From positions 1 to 64,000 of the forward strand of contig JAERTE010000129.1 of assembly GCA_016845145.1 (NCBI GenBank): 64,000 nucleotides of DNA, written 5' to 3'. Source of the stretch: Rhodospirillaceae bacterium (GTDB lineage Bacteria; Pseudomonadota; Alphaproteobacteria; Rhodospirillales; Casp-alpha2). The notes below the pieces were generated by a model that saw only the letters and a program-made list of their open reading frames with translations, had not been told where the DNA came from and made no database searches. The translations under genes and the position numbers were made by a program. This document shows positions 16,607-24,984 of this stretch, piece by piece. Within the stretch, counting starts at the first letter, position 1. Every line of letters begins with the position of its first letter.

Positions 16607-17734
16607 TCAGAGGGCGTCAATGCGTGCGCGCACCTCGTCGGCGCGGCTTTGCCAACTATCCGCCAGCACAGCCTCATGGCGCCGCCGCCGGTTGTCAGGC
16701 GTGTCGGCGAGACTCGCCTCGATGGCATCCGCGAAGGTTTCGGCCTTAGACGCCTGTTCGATATGGTTGGCGTAAGCCTGGAGCGCTGGAAATGGCGTCG
16801 CGACAATAGGGCGTCCAGCCGCCAGATATTCGCGGAGCTTCAGCGGATTGCAGGCGCGAATCTGCGCATTATCGACAAACGGCAAGAGCGAAACATCCCA
16901 ATGCTGCACGTAGGACGGCAATTCGCCATGCTCACGTGGGCCGAGGAAACGAACATTGGAGAGTGATTTCAAGCGGTCGAGATTGGTTCGTTCATCGCCA
17001 ATGAACACAAAATGCCAGCCGGGAAGGCGCGAGGCACAGGCGGCGACAAGGTCTTGATCAAGCCATTCCGAGAGGCTCCCGTAAAAACCGGCCACCGGGC
17101 CGTCGCAAGGGAGGTCGGATGCGCGGCCTGCCGGGCGGGCAAAAAGATCGACATGGGCACCGTGCGGTAAGTGTATCGTTTTCGTGTCGTCGAAGAGTGC
17201 CGCGAGAGGCTCGCTGGCGGCGAAAATGGTGTCGGCGGCAGCCGCCAGGCGCTTCTCACACGCCATCACCGGTTTGTGGTCGACGCCGGCCAAGGCGCCG
17301 AAGTCGTCTCCGCAATAGTATACGAGCCCTGATTCACCGCATGCGCCGACGAGGTCGATGGCGGTCGGCAACGACGTCCAAAGAACCGGATTTCGAAGGC
17401 CACGGGCTTCCGCAGTATCGCGGATCTTTCGACCAAGAACTCTCCGGTTGATAGCTGCCGCAGCTCGGTTCCCGGGCAGCGGAATCGATACCGGATTGAT
17501 GATTGAAATCGTTTCCGGCGTAGACACCGGCGGAGCCTTGGGCTTACGTTTGATGGCGTTCCCGAGTTTGTTGACGGCGCGCCCGATGTCGGCACGTGAC
17601 AGACGCGGTCGCCGCATGCCGATGGAGTTCACCCAGATCACCTGGCGATCTTCGGCCAGGTGACGCACGAGATGCTGGGTGCTGCTGGGGTGGCGCCCCC
17701 AATCCTCGCCGAAGACGATGAGATCGCGGGTCAT
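16607..17734 (-). CDS. GT-B glycosyltransferase
   Basis: 375-residue GT-B fold protein. The N-terminus MTRDLIVFGEDWGRHPSSTQHLVRHL resembles transferases that open with a 'find and name the enemy' type loop in capsule and teichuronate loci. The donor domain has GFYGSLSEWLD and NPLKLREYLAAGRPIVATPFPAL, where the conserved Lys/Arg and Glu bind the nucleotide sugar. Its ATG overlaps the glmS stop (ATGA), so the two are co-translated from the glmS promoter. The sugar and acceptor are unknown. Confidence 0.82.
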   Translation of the reverse strand: MTRDLIVFGEDWGRHPSSTQHLVRHLAEDRQVIWVNSIGMRRPRLSRADIGRAVNKLGNAIKRKPKAPPVSTPETISIINPVSIPLPGNRAAAAINRRVLGRKIRDTAEARGLRNPVLWTSLPTAIDLVGACGESGLVYYCGDDFGALAGVDHKPVMACEKRLAAAADTIFAASEPLAALFDDTKTIHLPHGAHVDLFARPAGRASDLPCDGPVAGFYGSLSEWLDQDLVAACASRLPGWHFVFIGDERTNLDRLKSLSNVRFLGPREHGELPSYVQHWDVSLLPFVDNAQIRACNPLKLREYLAAGRPIVATPFPALQAYANHIEQASKAETFADAIEASLADTPDNRRRRHEAVLADSWQSRADEVRARIDAL

Positions 17735-19554
17735 TCGACCGTCACCGACTTGGCAAGGTTACGGGGCTGGTCGACGTCAGTGCCTTTGCGGACCGCCACT
17801 TCATAGGCCAGAAGTTGCAGGGGGATAACTTGCAACATCGGCGCGACGAACGGATCGCAATCGGGAACGTCAAACCCGGACACAATGTCGCCTGCCAAAC
17901 AATCGAGCCCGTCGGCATCGCTCAAGGCGTGCACCTGCGCGCCACGGGCGCAGACTTCCTGGAGGTTCGAGACGGACTTCTCAAACAGCTCATCGCGTGG
18001 AACCATGGCGACGACCGGGGTTTCCTCGTCGACCAAGGCGATGGGGCCGTGTTTGAGCTCGCCCGCGCCGAAACCCTCGGCGTGAATATAGGATATCTCC
18101 TTGAGCTTGAGCGCACCTTCGAGGGCAATGGGGAACGACGACCCACGTCCGATGAACAGAGCGCTCCGTGCCGGTGCGATCAGCTTCGCCATCTTGGCAA
18201 TGGGTTTGCGGTCCGCCAGCATCTTCTCGATCTGCTGCGGGGTTCGAGACAAGCTTGCTATTAACGCGGCTGCCCGCTCGTTGTCCAAGGTTCCGCGCTG
18301 CTGACCGGCGTGGATGGCGAGGATCGCCAGGGTCGTTAATTGTGCGGTAAAGGCCTTTGTCGAAGCGACCCCGATTTCAGGTCCTGCGTAGGTCTGCAGA
18401 ACAACGTCTGATTCCCGCGCAATGGTGCTTTCCGGCACGTTGACGAGACTAATAATGTGCTGCTCTCGCTCCTTGGCGAAGCGCAGTGCTGCCAGCGTGT
18501 CCGCGGTTTCTCCGGATTGCGAGATGAAGAGCGCGGCGCCGCCGGGGGTCAGCGGCGAGTTGCGGTAGCGGAACTCCGAAGCGATATCCACATCGACGGG
18601 GATACGGGCGACGTCCTCAAACCAGTAACGCGCTACTTGTCCTGCATAGCTCGACGTCCCGCAGGCGATAATGCTGAGCCGCGGGACATCGGCAATATCG
18701 AACGACAGGTCCGGTATTTTAAAGTGTCCCGCCTGAGTGCCGCCGTGAGCGGCCAGCGTCTGGCGGACCACCGCGGGCTGCTCGTGAATTTCCTTCAGCA
18801 TGTAATGCCGGTATCCGGCTTTTCCGATGTCTTCGGCGCTGAAACCAGTCGTAACCACGCGCCGGGAAACCGAGCGGCCGCCTTCGTCGACGACGTCGAC
18901 GCCGCCACGGTCCAGGATTGCGACGTCACCGTCTTCCAGATAGCTGACCCGATCCGTCATAGGTGCCAACGCCATACCGTCGGATGCCATGAACATGGCG
19001 TCATCGGCGTAACCGATGGCCAGCGGGCTGCCGCGCCGTGCGGCAAACAGACGCTCTTGCTCACCTTGAATGAGAATGCCGAGCGCATAGGCACCATCCA
19101 GGCGGCCCAATGCCTTCTGCACCGCTGCTTCGGCGCTTAGTCCTTCCGCCAGATAGCCACGGATCAGGTGTGGGACGACCTCGGTGTCGGTCTCGCTACG
19201 GAACTGGTGACCGTCGGCCTCGAGTTCGGATCGGAGATCCTTGAAATTTTCGATGATGCCGTTATGGACGACGGCTACATCGCCGGCGATATGCGGATGA
19301 GCGTTTGTCGCCGTCGGTGCGCCATGGGTCGCCCAGCGGGTGTGGGCAATGCCGACGGGACCGTCGATAGGGTTGGCTTCCAACGCACCGACCAGTTGGC
19401 CCAGTTTGCCTACTGCTTTTTCACTTCTCAAAGATCGGTCTTCGATGACCGCGATCCCGGAGGAATCGTAGCCGCGGTACTCAAGTTGTTTGAGGCCGGC
19501 CAGAAGATGTTCCGCTGATTTGGCGCCGTTAACGACACCGACAATTCCGCACAT
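17731..19554 (-). CDS. glmS: Glutamine-fructose-6-phosphate aminotransferase (isomerizing)
   Basis: First committed step of UDP-GlcNAc synthesis, 607 residues. Cys2 (MCGIVGVV) is the glutaminase nucleophile. The glutaminase domain has HTRWATHG and HNGIIENF; the two SIS domains carry ACGTSSYAG and SQSGETADTLAAL and end in NLAKSVTVE as in the family. It starts at ATG 19554 behind AAGGAGTAAGG. It leads a two-gene operon with a glycosyltransferase inside the polysaccharide cluster and has its own sigma-54-like promoter. Together with glmU/glmM at 2.9-5.6 kb this points to local control of precursor supply. Confidence 0.97.
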   Translation of the reverse strand: MCGIVGVVNGAKSAEHLLAGLKQLEYRGYDSSGIAVIEDRSLRSEKAVGKLGQLVGALEANPIDGPVGIAHTRWATHGAPTATNAHPHIAGDVAVVHNGIIENFKDLRSELEADGHQFRSETDTEVVPHLIRGYLAEGLSAEAAVQKALGRLDGAYALGILIQGEQERLFAARRGSPLAIGYADDAMFMASDGMALAPMTDRVSYLEDGDVAILDRGGVDVVDEGGRSVSRRVVTTGFSAEDIGKAGYRHYMLKEIHEQPAVVRQTLAAHGGTQAGHFKIPDLSFDIADVPRLSIIACGTSSYAGQVARYWFEDVARIPVDVDIASEFRYRNSPLTPGGAALFISQSGETADTLAALRFAKEREQHIISLVNVPESTIARESDVVLQTYAGPEIGVASTKAFTAQLTTLAILAIHAGQQRGTLDNERAAALIASLSRTPQQIEKMLADRKPIAKMAKLIAPARSALFIGRGSSFPIALEGALKLKEISYIHAEGFGAGELKHGPIALVDEETPVVAMVPRDELFEKSVSNLQEVCARGAQVHALSDADGLDCLAGDIVSGFDVPDCDPFVAPMLQVIPLQLLAYEVAVRKGTDVDQPRNLAKSVTVE

Positions 19555-19594
19555 GAACCTTACTCCTTAAAACGTGTGAACTTGTCAGATGAGG

Positions 19595-19610
19595 AGCAGG
19601 AATTAGGCCA
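19595..19610 (-). promoter_or_regulatory. Sigma-54-like promoter of the glmS operon
   Basis: On the minus strand TGGCCTAATTCCTGCT keeps GG-N10-GC but has two -24 and one -12 mismatches, so it is the weakest of the eight. The predicted start is near 19584, 30 bases before glmS. Confidence 0.6.
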
Positions 19611-19634
19611 ATTTTAAAAACGATCTAACTATTT

Positions 19635-19647
19635 GAAATATTTGATT
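19635..19647 (-). promoter_or_regulatory. IHF-like site of glmS
   Basis: On the minus strand AATCAAATATTTC matches WATCAANNNNTTR at 12 of 13 positions, about 57 bp before the predicted start. Confidence 0.42.
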
Positions 19648-19651
19648 TTTA

Positions 19652-21127
19652 TCATGAGTTCCAGTGGAGACCCTTGGCTCTATTTGCAGATTGCAAGTCA
19701 GCTTGCGATGCCGCGCTCACCATTTGCAACGAAAGGCGGCCAAGGGCCGTCGCCAAGGCAAGCAAAATGTAGATCGGCCAAGTAAATCCCATGGTCAGGA
19801 AGGTGCCCGAGACGGCAAACCCCGCTAGGCTGGCAAGAACCGCTTCCGCCAATATGTAAGTCTCTTGGCGTTCGTGATTGTCCCGCAAGTCTCCGTCGGG
19901 ACGCAATCGCGCAAGAGCCAAAAGAATACAGCGTAGTACGGCCCCCATCATGGACAAGAAGATGACAAGGCCCAGCACGCCGGTTTCCGCCAGCACGCCG
20001 AACCAAGTCGAATGTACCGCGTGGTTTTGGCCATCCCAGAAATCGCTATAAACCCAATAGTTGAGGACGAAGTTGTCGAGGCCAACACCGGTCAGTGGAT
20101 TATGTAGCGCCATACGGATAGCCGCGCCCCATGCGTGCAGGCGGCCCATTGCGGACTCATCAATGCCTTCTTCGTGTGCACCGCCTGACGCCCGGTCGCT
20201 GACACCGGCCATGGCAAAAAGCACCATTAACGCCACAACACCAACGGCAACCAGAAGGGCTTTCGATTTGATCCGCCGATAGGCGAATACGCCCGTGACG
20301 GCGACAATGCCGAGTAGCCCTCCACGACTCTGCGTGGCAATCACCGCTGCGATGACAGTGACGAACCCAACGGCCGCCAGGATACGGGTCGACCAGTGTA
20401 CTCCTCGATTCAATATGTAAGACAGGGCGAATCCGGCTGGGAACAGCAAGACCAAAGCGAGGTCATTAGGATCACCCAGTACGGAGCCGATGTTTCGTCC
20501 GATCGTTACCCGTGTGCCTTCGACCAAGCCGATGCCATTCATCTTGTTGAACAATGCCACGGCGCCGACCAAAATTCCGCAGACAATGATTGCCCGTGCT
20601 GTATGACTGAGTTGTCGGACCCCGGCAGCTAGCCAAGCGATCGCCACAACCATGATGGCGATTTTCACGTAGTTGCCGGTAAAACTGCTCATTGCCGCGC
20701 CCCGGTTCGAGGCGAAAACTAGCCCGAAAGTAACCAGCAGGAAGAACAGGCCGAAAACCGTAAGTTCACGGGTCCAATACGCACTCAGCCGCCCCGACCA
20801 CAAACTCCAGCCCAGAGAAACCAAGGTCCCCATAGCCAAGAGCTGCGGAATGCGCAGCGAATAGAGCTGTGGAAAAACTTCATGCAACCGGAAGAACGAG
20901 AACAACACGAACCCAAGCGCAAAGGGAAATGGTTGTTTGAGGACAATCAATGCCGCCAAGGGCACGAGGGCCAGCGCCGGGCCAACGAGGAGATGGTCAA
21001 TCTTATACCAAGCCGCGCCGATCAGAGCGCACAGAAGAAACGCCATCGCCAGCTGCGGAAGCCGTGAATCCGCGGCAAGCAGTGGGGCTACATTCGTTAT
21101 CCGGAACAAGGCGGGACGCACGCTCAT
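19652..21127 (-). CDS. Wzy/O-antigen-ligase-type membrane protein
   Basis: 491 residues with about 11-12 predicted membrane segments and one large periplasmic loop (~315-370). The Wzy_C/O-antigen-ligase signature is visible: GRNIGSVLGDPNDLAL, then GRLHAWGAAIRMALHNPLTGVGLDNF and NHAVHSTWFGVLAETGVLG. Such proteins polymerise repeat units or ligate glycans on the periplasmic side. It starts at ATG 21127 behind AGGAGTAA, six bases after the exosortase-companion gene. Exosortase loci commonly carry a ligase of this kind, and the operon order glycosyltransferase-exosortase-companion-ligase fits that. Confidence 0.85.
   Translation of the reverse strand: MSVRPALFRITNVAPLLAADSRLPQLAMAFLLCALIGAAWYKIDHLLVGPALALVPLAALIVLKQPFPFALGFVLFSFFRLHEVFPQLYSLRIPQLLAMGTLVSLGWSLWSGRLSAYWTRELTVFGLFFLLVTFGLVFASNRGAAMSSFTGNYVKIAIMVVAIAWLAAGVRQLSHTARAIIVCGILVGAVALFNKMNGIGLVEGTRVTIGRNIGSVLGDPNDLALVLLFPAGFALSYILNRGVHWSTRILAAVGFVTVIAAVIATQSRGGLLGIVAVTGVFAYRRIKSKALLVAVGVVALMVLFAMAGVSDRASGGAHEEGIDESAMGRLHAWGAAIRMALHNPLTGVGLDNFVLNYWVYSDFWDGQNHAVHSTWFGVLAETGVLGLVIFLSMMGAVLRCILLALARLRPDGDLRDNHERQETYILAEAVLASLAGFAVSGTFLTMGFTWPIYILLALATALGRLSLQMVSAASQADLQSANRAKGLHWNS
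19683..19697. promoter_or_regulatory. Putative activator enhancer site of glmS (LuxO-like dyad)
   Basis: TTTGCA-GAT-TGCAAG contains the perfect dyad TTGCA-N3-TGCAA, the form bound by Vibrio LuxO. It is centred about 106 bp before the predicted glmS start and lies in the 3' end of the polymerase gene. It shares CAGATTGCAA with the site at 23573. Confidence 0.6.
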
Positions 21128-21133
21128 TTACTC

Positions 21134-21628
21134 CTAGGATAAGAGTTTGTGAAAGGGTTGCGTGCCCGCGCATGCGGTACTTTCGGCGACGGCCCAAACG
21201 ATGGGTTGGCGGCGCTCTTTATCCCAGACCTTCAGCGCGTTCACCAACTGGTGCCACCAGAGCTCCAATGGCGGAAAGACCGAGTACGTGTTGCCAGCTA
21301 GGACGAACTGGGGTTCCCGCCATCCGTCGCCTAACCTGGAACGCAAAATGAGTGCGCCCTCCGCGTTGCGCTTGAGCGGCAACATCAAGACCGGTCGCGG
21401 ACAATAGTCCGCCTTGTATAACCGCATTTGAAAATTCCCGTCCGTCGTCACTTGGCGGACATCGACCAACGAGAACCCATGTGGCTGGAGCCGGCGATCG
21501 ACTTCCGCGTAAGCCAAATCCGATGCGTCCGCAGTTACGGTTGGTGCTATGGTGGCGACTTTAAGCGCTAGGCCAACGGACCCAATAAGGCTAAGCACGA
21601 TGAGGTAGAAGCTGCGCGGGTGTTCCAT
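21134..21628 (-). CDS. Exosortase-associated membrane-anchored protein
   Basis: 164 residues: one N-terminal TM (FYLIVLSLIGSVGLALKVATI) and a periplasmic domain with the pattern VDRRLQPHGFSLVDVRQVTTDG and WWHQLVNALKVWDKERR. It starts inside the 3' end of the exosortase gene (38-bp overlap), which implies tight coupling. Position and size recall EpsI-type companions of exosortases, but I do not see a diagnostic EpsI motif. It may assist sorting or glycan transfer at the membrane (inference). Confidence 0.6.
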   Translation of the reverse strand: MEHPRSFYLIVLSLIGSVGLALKVATIAPTVTADASDLAYAEVDRRLQPHGFSLVDVRQVTTDGNFQMRLYKADYCPRPVLMLPLKRNAEGALILRSRLGDGWREPQFVLAGNTYSVFPPLELWWHQLVNALKVWDKERRQPIVWAVAESTACAGTQPFHKLLS

Positions 21629-22421
21629 GTCGGTTTCCTAGAAGTGAGATGAAAATGGTACTGGTGAGCATCAGCATTTCGCTGATCAGTGCACCCAAGC
21701 CATCGTGCATGAACGTGTAGGCGTCCGGCCCCAATCCCATGACAGCCAAACGGCCGATATTGATGGCAAAGATAGCGAGTGCGACGAGCAGTCCCGTTGG
21801 CCAAGAAATCCGCCCATATTCACCGGCCATAACCTTGCTGATTGTGAACCAGCCCAATAAGGCAATGGACATGTTCGTGTAAGACGTACAGCCCGTCATG
21901 ATTAGCAGTTGGTGGCCGTCGGCCGCATAAATCAGATTGCCGGCACGTGCGATGCCATCGTTCGCCCAACCCAGCACGCTGGCAACGAGTGTGGCGTCAA
22001 AATCCAGCAGTGGCCCGGCCAGCAACCTCAATACCAATGACGCGATAGGATCGCGAAGCGCTGCAAAGGCGATGACGGCACAGGCCGAAGCGGCACGCAC
22101 ATTAGGCTTCGTTTTGCCCAACCAATAGAGAGCTGCCGTCCCTGTAACCAACCAACTTGCGGTTGCCACAGGGACAAGAAGACCGCATGTCACGACTCCC
22201 GCCGCGGCGAAATCGTGACTGTCCGCGAATTGGCCCGGAGTTCGCCACAGAGTGTAGAACCCCCATGCGAGGCTTAACCATATTACGAAACTTACGCCAA
22301 AGCCGTCTGCTACTGCGGATACGCCTTGCTCGCGAGCTGCTACCAGCACAGGACGAAGCAGCGCATTGGCAACGCCGAGGCCGAGTGCAATCGCGTAGAG
22401 TTGGTGGCGGCTCGTCAGCAC
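21591..22421 (-). CDS. Exosortase-family transpeptidase (divergent subtype)
   Basis: 276-residue polytopic membrane protein with about eight TM segments. The invariant exosortase/archaeosortase triad is in place: Cys178 in MTGCTSYTN, Arg224 in NIGRLAVM and His239 in FMHDGLGAL, the last two 15 residues apart. Members cleave a C-terminal PEP-CTERM-like signal and transfer the protein to an anchor, usually in exopolysaccharide producers. The context around Cys (GCTSYTN) differs from the usual CSGI/L-R form of XrtA, so this is not a standard subtype. The GTG start at 22421 overlaps the upstream stop (TAGTG). The likely substrate is the DUF4114 protein at 24985. Confidence 0.8.
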   Translation of the reverse strand: MLTSRHQLYAIALGLGVANALLRPVLVAAREQGVSAVADGFGVSFVIWLSLAWGFYTLWRTPGQFADSHDFAAAGVVTCGLLVPVATASWLVTGTAALYWLGKTKPNVRAASACAVIAFAALRDPIASLVLRLLAGPLLDFDATLVASVLGWANDGIARAGNLIYAADGHQLLIMTGCTSYTNMSIALLGWFTISKVMAGEYGRISWPTGLLVALAIFAINIGRLAVMGLGPDAYTFMHDGLGALISEMLMLTSTIFISLLGNRHGTPAQLLPHRA

Positions 22422-23476
22422 TATGCGGCAACCTTCTTAGCGGACGTAATGCGCGACGGCGCCGCCGCTGACTGAAGCAGAGATGAATAAACCTCAATTA
22501 TGCGCGGCACGATGACGTCGGTCGAATAGGTGCTTTTGATCTTTCGGTGAGCTTTGAAAATCATTTGCGCACGTTCCGACAAATTAGTCGCCGACCAAGT
22601 GGTAATGGCGCTCGCCAACTGGGCAGTGTCACCGGGCGGCACGATGTACCCCTCACTCAGGTTCTCAATGACATCGGGCAGCGCGCCGACACCGAAGCCC
22701 GCAACGGGAACACCGTTGGCCATGGCTTCCAGCGCGACCATGGGTAAGCCTTCATGGCGCGATGAAATGCAGAGCAGTCCGATGTTTCGCCACCGATGCG
22801 CCATGCTCGGTACGTTGCCATGAAAACGGATGTTCCTCGTAACTTGCGATTCGAGTTCAGCGCGCATGGGGCCGTCGCCGAAAACCTCGAACGAAATCTC
22901 CGGTAACGAATTGGCAATTTCGACAAACCGGTCAGGGCCTTTTTCATGAGAGAGGCGTCCGACGAACGTCACCGTGTCGCCACCGCAGAACGGCATGCTT
23001 GGTACACTGATGAAGTTGGGTATTACGTGGACGTCGCCGCCAATACGAGCGGCAATTTCTTCGCTGACTGCGATCCGCGGCGCCCCGCAAGAGATTTCCG
23101 CATCAAGCTTATTGTAGAGGCGTATGCGGCCGGCACCCGGTTCACCAGCGTGGTAGGTGCTGACCACCGGAGTCGTTGTGACCTGCCCGGCCAAACGGCC
23201 GAGAATGCCGGCTTTGTAGCCATGGGTATGCACGAGGTTCGGATGTTCTTTGTTGAGGCATCGCTGGAGCCCAAAAATACCGTCCTTTAGAACTCGGACA
23301 GGAATACCGGCCTGCCGCCAGGTAGCCGCAAGCGGATGCGGCCCATGATTGTTGAGCAACACGATTTCGGCATTCATCCCCCGGCTTCGAAGCGCTTGGG
23401 TCAACAGAGTGACGTGCGTTTCAATCCCGCCGATGCCGGAACTGTCGAGCAACTGCCATATATTGGTTCGGTCCAT
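22421..23476 (-). CDS. GT4-family glycosyltransferase heading the exosortase operon
   Basis: 351-residue GT-B protein. The N-terminal glycine-rich loop is LLDSSGIGGIETHVTLLTQ; the donor site shows TFVGRLSHEKGPDRFVEIA and SSRHEGLPMVALEAMANGVPV with the EX7E pair. The ATG at 23476 has AGGAGA eight bases before it; a longer in-frame start at 23521 lacks a good ribosome site. It is the first gene of the operon with exosortase, companion and polymerase/ligase, after a ~107-base leader from the sigma-54 promoter at 23609. It probably acts on the polymer repeat unit. Confidence 0.86.
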   Translation of the reverse strand: MDRTNIWQLLDSSGIGGIETHVTLLTQALRSRGMNAEIVLLNNHGPHPLAATWRQAGIPVRVLKDGIFGLQRCLNKEHPNLVHTHGYKAGILGRLAGQVTTTPVVSTYHAGEPGAGRIRLYNKLDAEISCGAPRIAVSEEIAARIGGDVHVIPNFISVPSMPFCGGDTVTFVGRLSHEKGPDRFVEIANSLPEISFEVFGDGPMRAELESQVTRNIRFHGNVPSMAHRWRNIGLLCISSRHEGLPMVALEAMANGVPVAGFGVGALPDVIENLSEGYIVPPGDTAQLASAITTWSATNLSERAQMIFKAHRKIKSTYSTDVIVPRIIEVYSSLLQSAAAPSRITSAKKVAA

Positions 23477-23572
23477 GGTCTTCTCCTTTTGTCGAGCCAT
23501 GTTCCGCAAAACCAATGCCAAGTTTGAGGTCCAGGGTTTCCGCCGATTTTGCCGTCAAACGATGTATGCGCA

Positions 23573-23587
23573 TTTTCAGATTGCAAC
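23573..23587 (+). promoter_or_regulatory. Putative activator enhancer site between divergent promoters
   Basis: TTTTCA-GAT-TGCAAC fits the locus dyad and lies about 120 bp before the predicted epimerase start. It overlaps the predicted start of the divergent glycosyltransferase transcript, so it could serve both directions or repress one. Confidence 0.6.
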
Positions 23588-23593
23588 GCGGTT

Positions 23594-23609
23594 TGCAAAT
23601 TGAGAGCCA
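23594..23609 (-). promoter_or_regulatory. Sigma-54 promoter of the exosortase operon
   Basis: On the minus strand TGGCTCTCAATTTGCA keeps GG-N10-GC and a full TTGCA -12 element, with one mismatch in TGGCAC. The predicted start is near 23583. Confidence 0.78.
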
Positions 23610-23644
23610 TTGGAAACTTGCCTGACTCAAGTAAAATCACATAA

Positions 23645-23657
23645 AATCAACTACTTA
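23645..23657. promoter_or_regulatory. IHF site shared by the divergent sigma-54 promoters
   Basis: AATCAACTACTTA is a perfect WATCAANNNNTTR match, about 68 bp upstream of the exosortase-operon start and 49 bp upstream of the epimerase start. Confidence 0.58.
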
Positions 23658-23673
23658 ACTGGAATACGAAAGT

Positions 23674-23689
23674 TGGCAAGGAAGTTGCG
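23674..23689 (+). promoter_or_regulatory. Sigma-54 promoter of the epimerase gene
   Basis: TGGCAAGGAAGTTGCG has GG-N10-GC and one mismatch in the -24 element. The predicted start is near 23700, 29 bases before the ATG at 23729. Confidence 0.83.
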
Positions 23690-23728
23690 CCATAGCGAAG
23701 CAGACATTTCGCTTCGAGAGGAAAAATC

Positions 23729-24673
23729 ATGGCAAACTACCTTGTAACTGGCGGCTGCGGGTTCATCGGGTCGCACTTGGTCGATGCGCTTATTGAGGCC
23801 GGGCATCGTGTCTCGGTCTTGGATGATCTATCGACCGGGTCGCGCGACAACCTCCACCCAAAAGCCGAACTCGTTGTCGGAGACATTCGCGACGTACCGT
23901 TGGTCAAAATGGTGATGGCCGGCATGGATGGATGTTTCCATCTGGCGGCTGTTGCCTCGGTCGAGCTTTCCGTAAGGGCATGGGCGGAGACACATCAGGT
24001 CAACCTGTCGGGGGCGATCTCCGTCTTCGAGGCTGCCAAGGATGCGTTGGATGGCCGGCCCATTCCGGTTGTTTATGCTTCGTCTGCCGCTATCTACGGC
24101 GACAACGCTAGCATGCCGCTTTCCGAGAAGGCTCTTCCTCGACCGTTAACGGCTTACGGAGCCGACAAACTCGGGTGCGAACTTCACGCCCGCGTCGGTC
24201 AATTGGTGCATCAGGTGCCGTCGATGGGTATGCGCTTCTTCAACGTCTATGGCCCGCGTCAGGACCCGCAGTCTCCATATTCGGGTGTCATTTCCATCTT
24301 CATTGATCGCATTCGCCGTGGTGAAACCATCAAGGTCTTTGGTGATGGCGAACAGTGCCGAGACTTTATCTATGTCGGCGATGTCGTGCGTTTCCTGATG
24401 GGCGCCATGCAGGCCGCCGATGACAAACAGGACGTCCTCAACGTCTGTACCGGCCGGATGGTCACGATCAACCAACTGGCACAAGTGATCGCACGTCTGT
24501 CAGGCCACCCCCTTCAAATTGATCACCAACCGCCGCGTTCGGGCGACATCCGCATATCGCTAGGTGACCCGAAGCGCGCGGCGCGGATTTTGGGAATAAC
24601 AGCCGAGACGGATCTCGGCCGTGGCCTCAAGCATACCATTGCGGCGCATGGCATTCTTGCCGACGCCGCGTAA
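23729..24673 (+). CDS. NAD-dependent nucleotide-sugar epimerase/dehydratase
   Basis: Extended short-chain dehydrogenase of 314 residues. The NAD site is TGGCGFIGSHLVDALI and the catalytic YxxxK is AYGADK, with an upstream Ser in YASSAAIYGDN. Substrate-side motifs are RFFNVYGPRQDPQSPYSGVISIF and RDFIYVGDVV, as in UDP-glucose/UDP-GlcNAc 4-epimerases of the WbpP/GalE group. Because the locus makes UDP-GlcNAc, conversion to UDP-GalNAc is a fair guess, but a dehydratase role is not excluded. It starts behind GAGAGGA and is followed after 17 bases by a 60-codon gene. Confidence 0.87.
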   Translation: MANYLVTGGCGFIGSHLVDALIEAGHRVSVLDDLSTGSRDNLHPKAELVVGDIRDVPLVKMVMAGMDGCFHLAAVASVELSVRAWAETHQVNLSGAISVFEAAKDALDGRPIPVVYASSAAIYGDNASMPLSEKALPRPLTAYGADKLGCELHARVGQLVHQVPSMGMRFFNVYGPRQDPQSPYSGVISIFIDRIRRGETIKVFGDGEQCRDFIYVGDVVRFLMGAMQAADDKQDVLNVCTGRMVTINQLAQVIARLSGHPLQIDHQPPRSGDIRISLGDPKRAARILGITAETDLGRGLKHTIAAHGILADAA

Positions 24674-24690
24674 ACGAGAGGAGACCAACC

Positions 24691-24873
24691 ATGAGAATGC
24701 AGCAAAACAACCCACCCTACATTCGACTGGCGAACCGGCTTGTTCGGGCAGTCGGATTTCAGTCGGCCGTGAAGGCCTGCCATGAAAACCACTGGCATGG
24801 CGTCCTTCAGCACCTGGCCAAAAACAAACCCTACTACCTGAGTGAATACGGTGTTTGCGGCACACGGCAATAA
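24691..24873 (+). CDS. Small conserved-looking protein, 60 residues
   Basis: It begins with ATG after GAGAGGAGACC, an excellent ribosome site, 17 bases behind the epimerase. It encodes a basic, aromatic-rich peptide (starts MRMQQNNPPYIRLANRLVRA and contains KACHENHWHGVLQHLAKNK) with two cysteines and three histidines but no signal or membrane segment. I do not recognise the family. Its stop is directly followed by the sigma-54 promoter of the exosortase substrate gene. It may be a small regulator or an adaptor for the epimerase or glycosyltransferases (speculative). Confidence 0.6.
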   Translation: MRMQQNNPPYIRLANRLVRAVGFQSAVKACHENHWHGVLQHLAKNKPYYLSEYGVCGTRQ

Positions 24874-24888
24874 GCGGATCAAGAAATC

Positions 24889-24904
24889 TGGCATGTCTCT
24901 TGCG
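24889..24904 (+). promoter_or_regulatory. Sigma-54 promoter of the exosortase substrate gene
   Basis: TGGCATGTCTCTTGCG has GG-N10-GC with one mismatch in the -24 element. The predicted start is near 24915, leaving a ~70-base leader. No enhancer-like dyad was found in the ~215 bp upstream. Confidence 0.82.
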
Positions 24905-24984
24905 GCATGCTAGAGCGCTTGCCCAGGGTTGGGACGGGCGATCAAACCGTGCCCGCCAACGCAGGCGCAAGAATGGAGAACGTT

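Noticed and set aside
24673-24888. Search for an activator dyad before the exosortase-substrate promoter
   Set aside because: Only partial matches such as TTCAGTCGGCCGTGAA were found; none fits TTYKCA-N3-TGCRAN, so no site was annotated.
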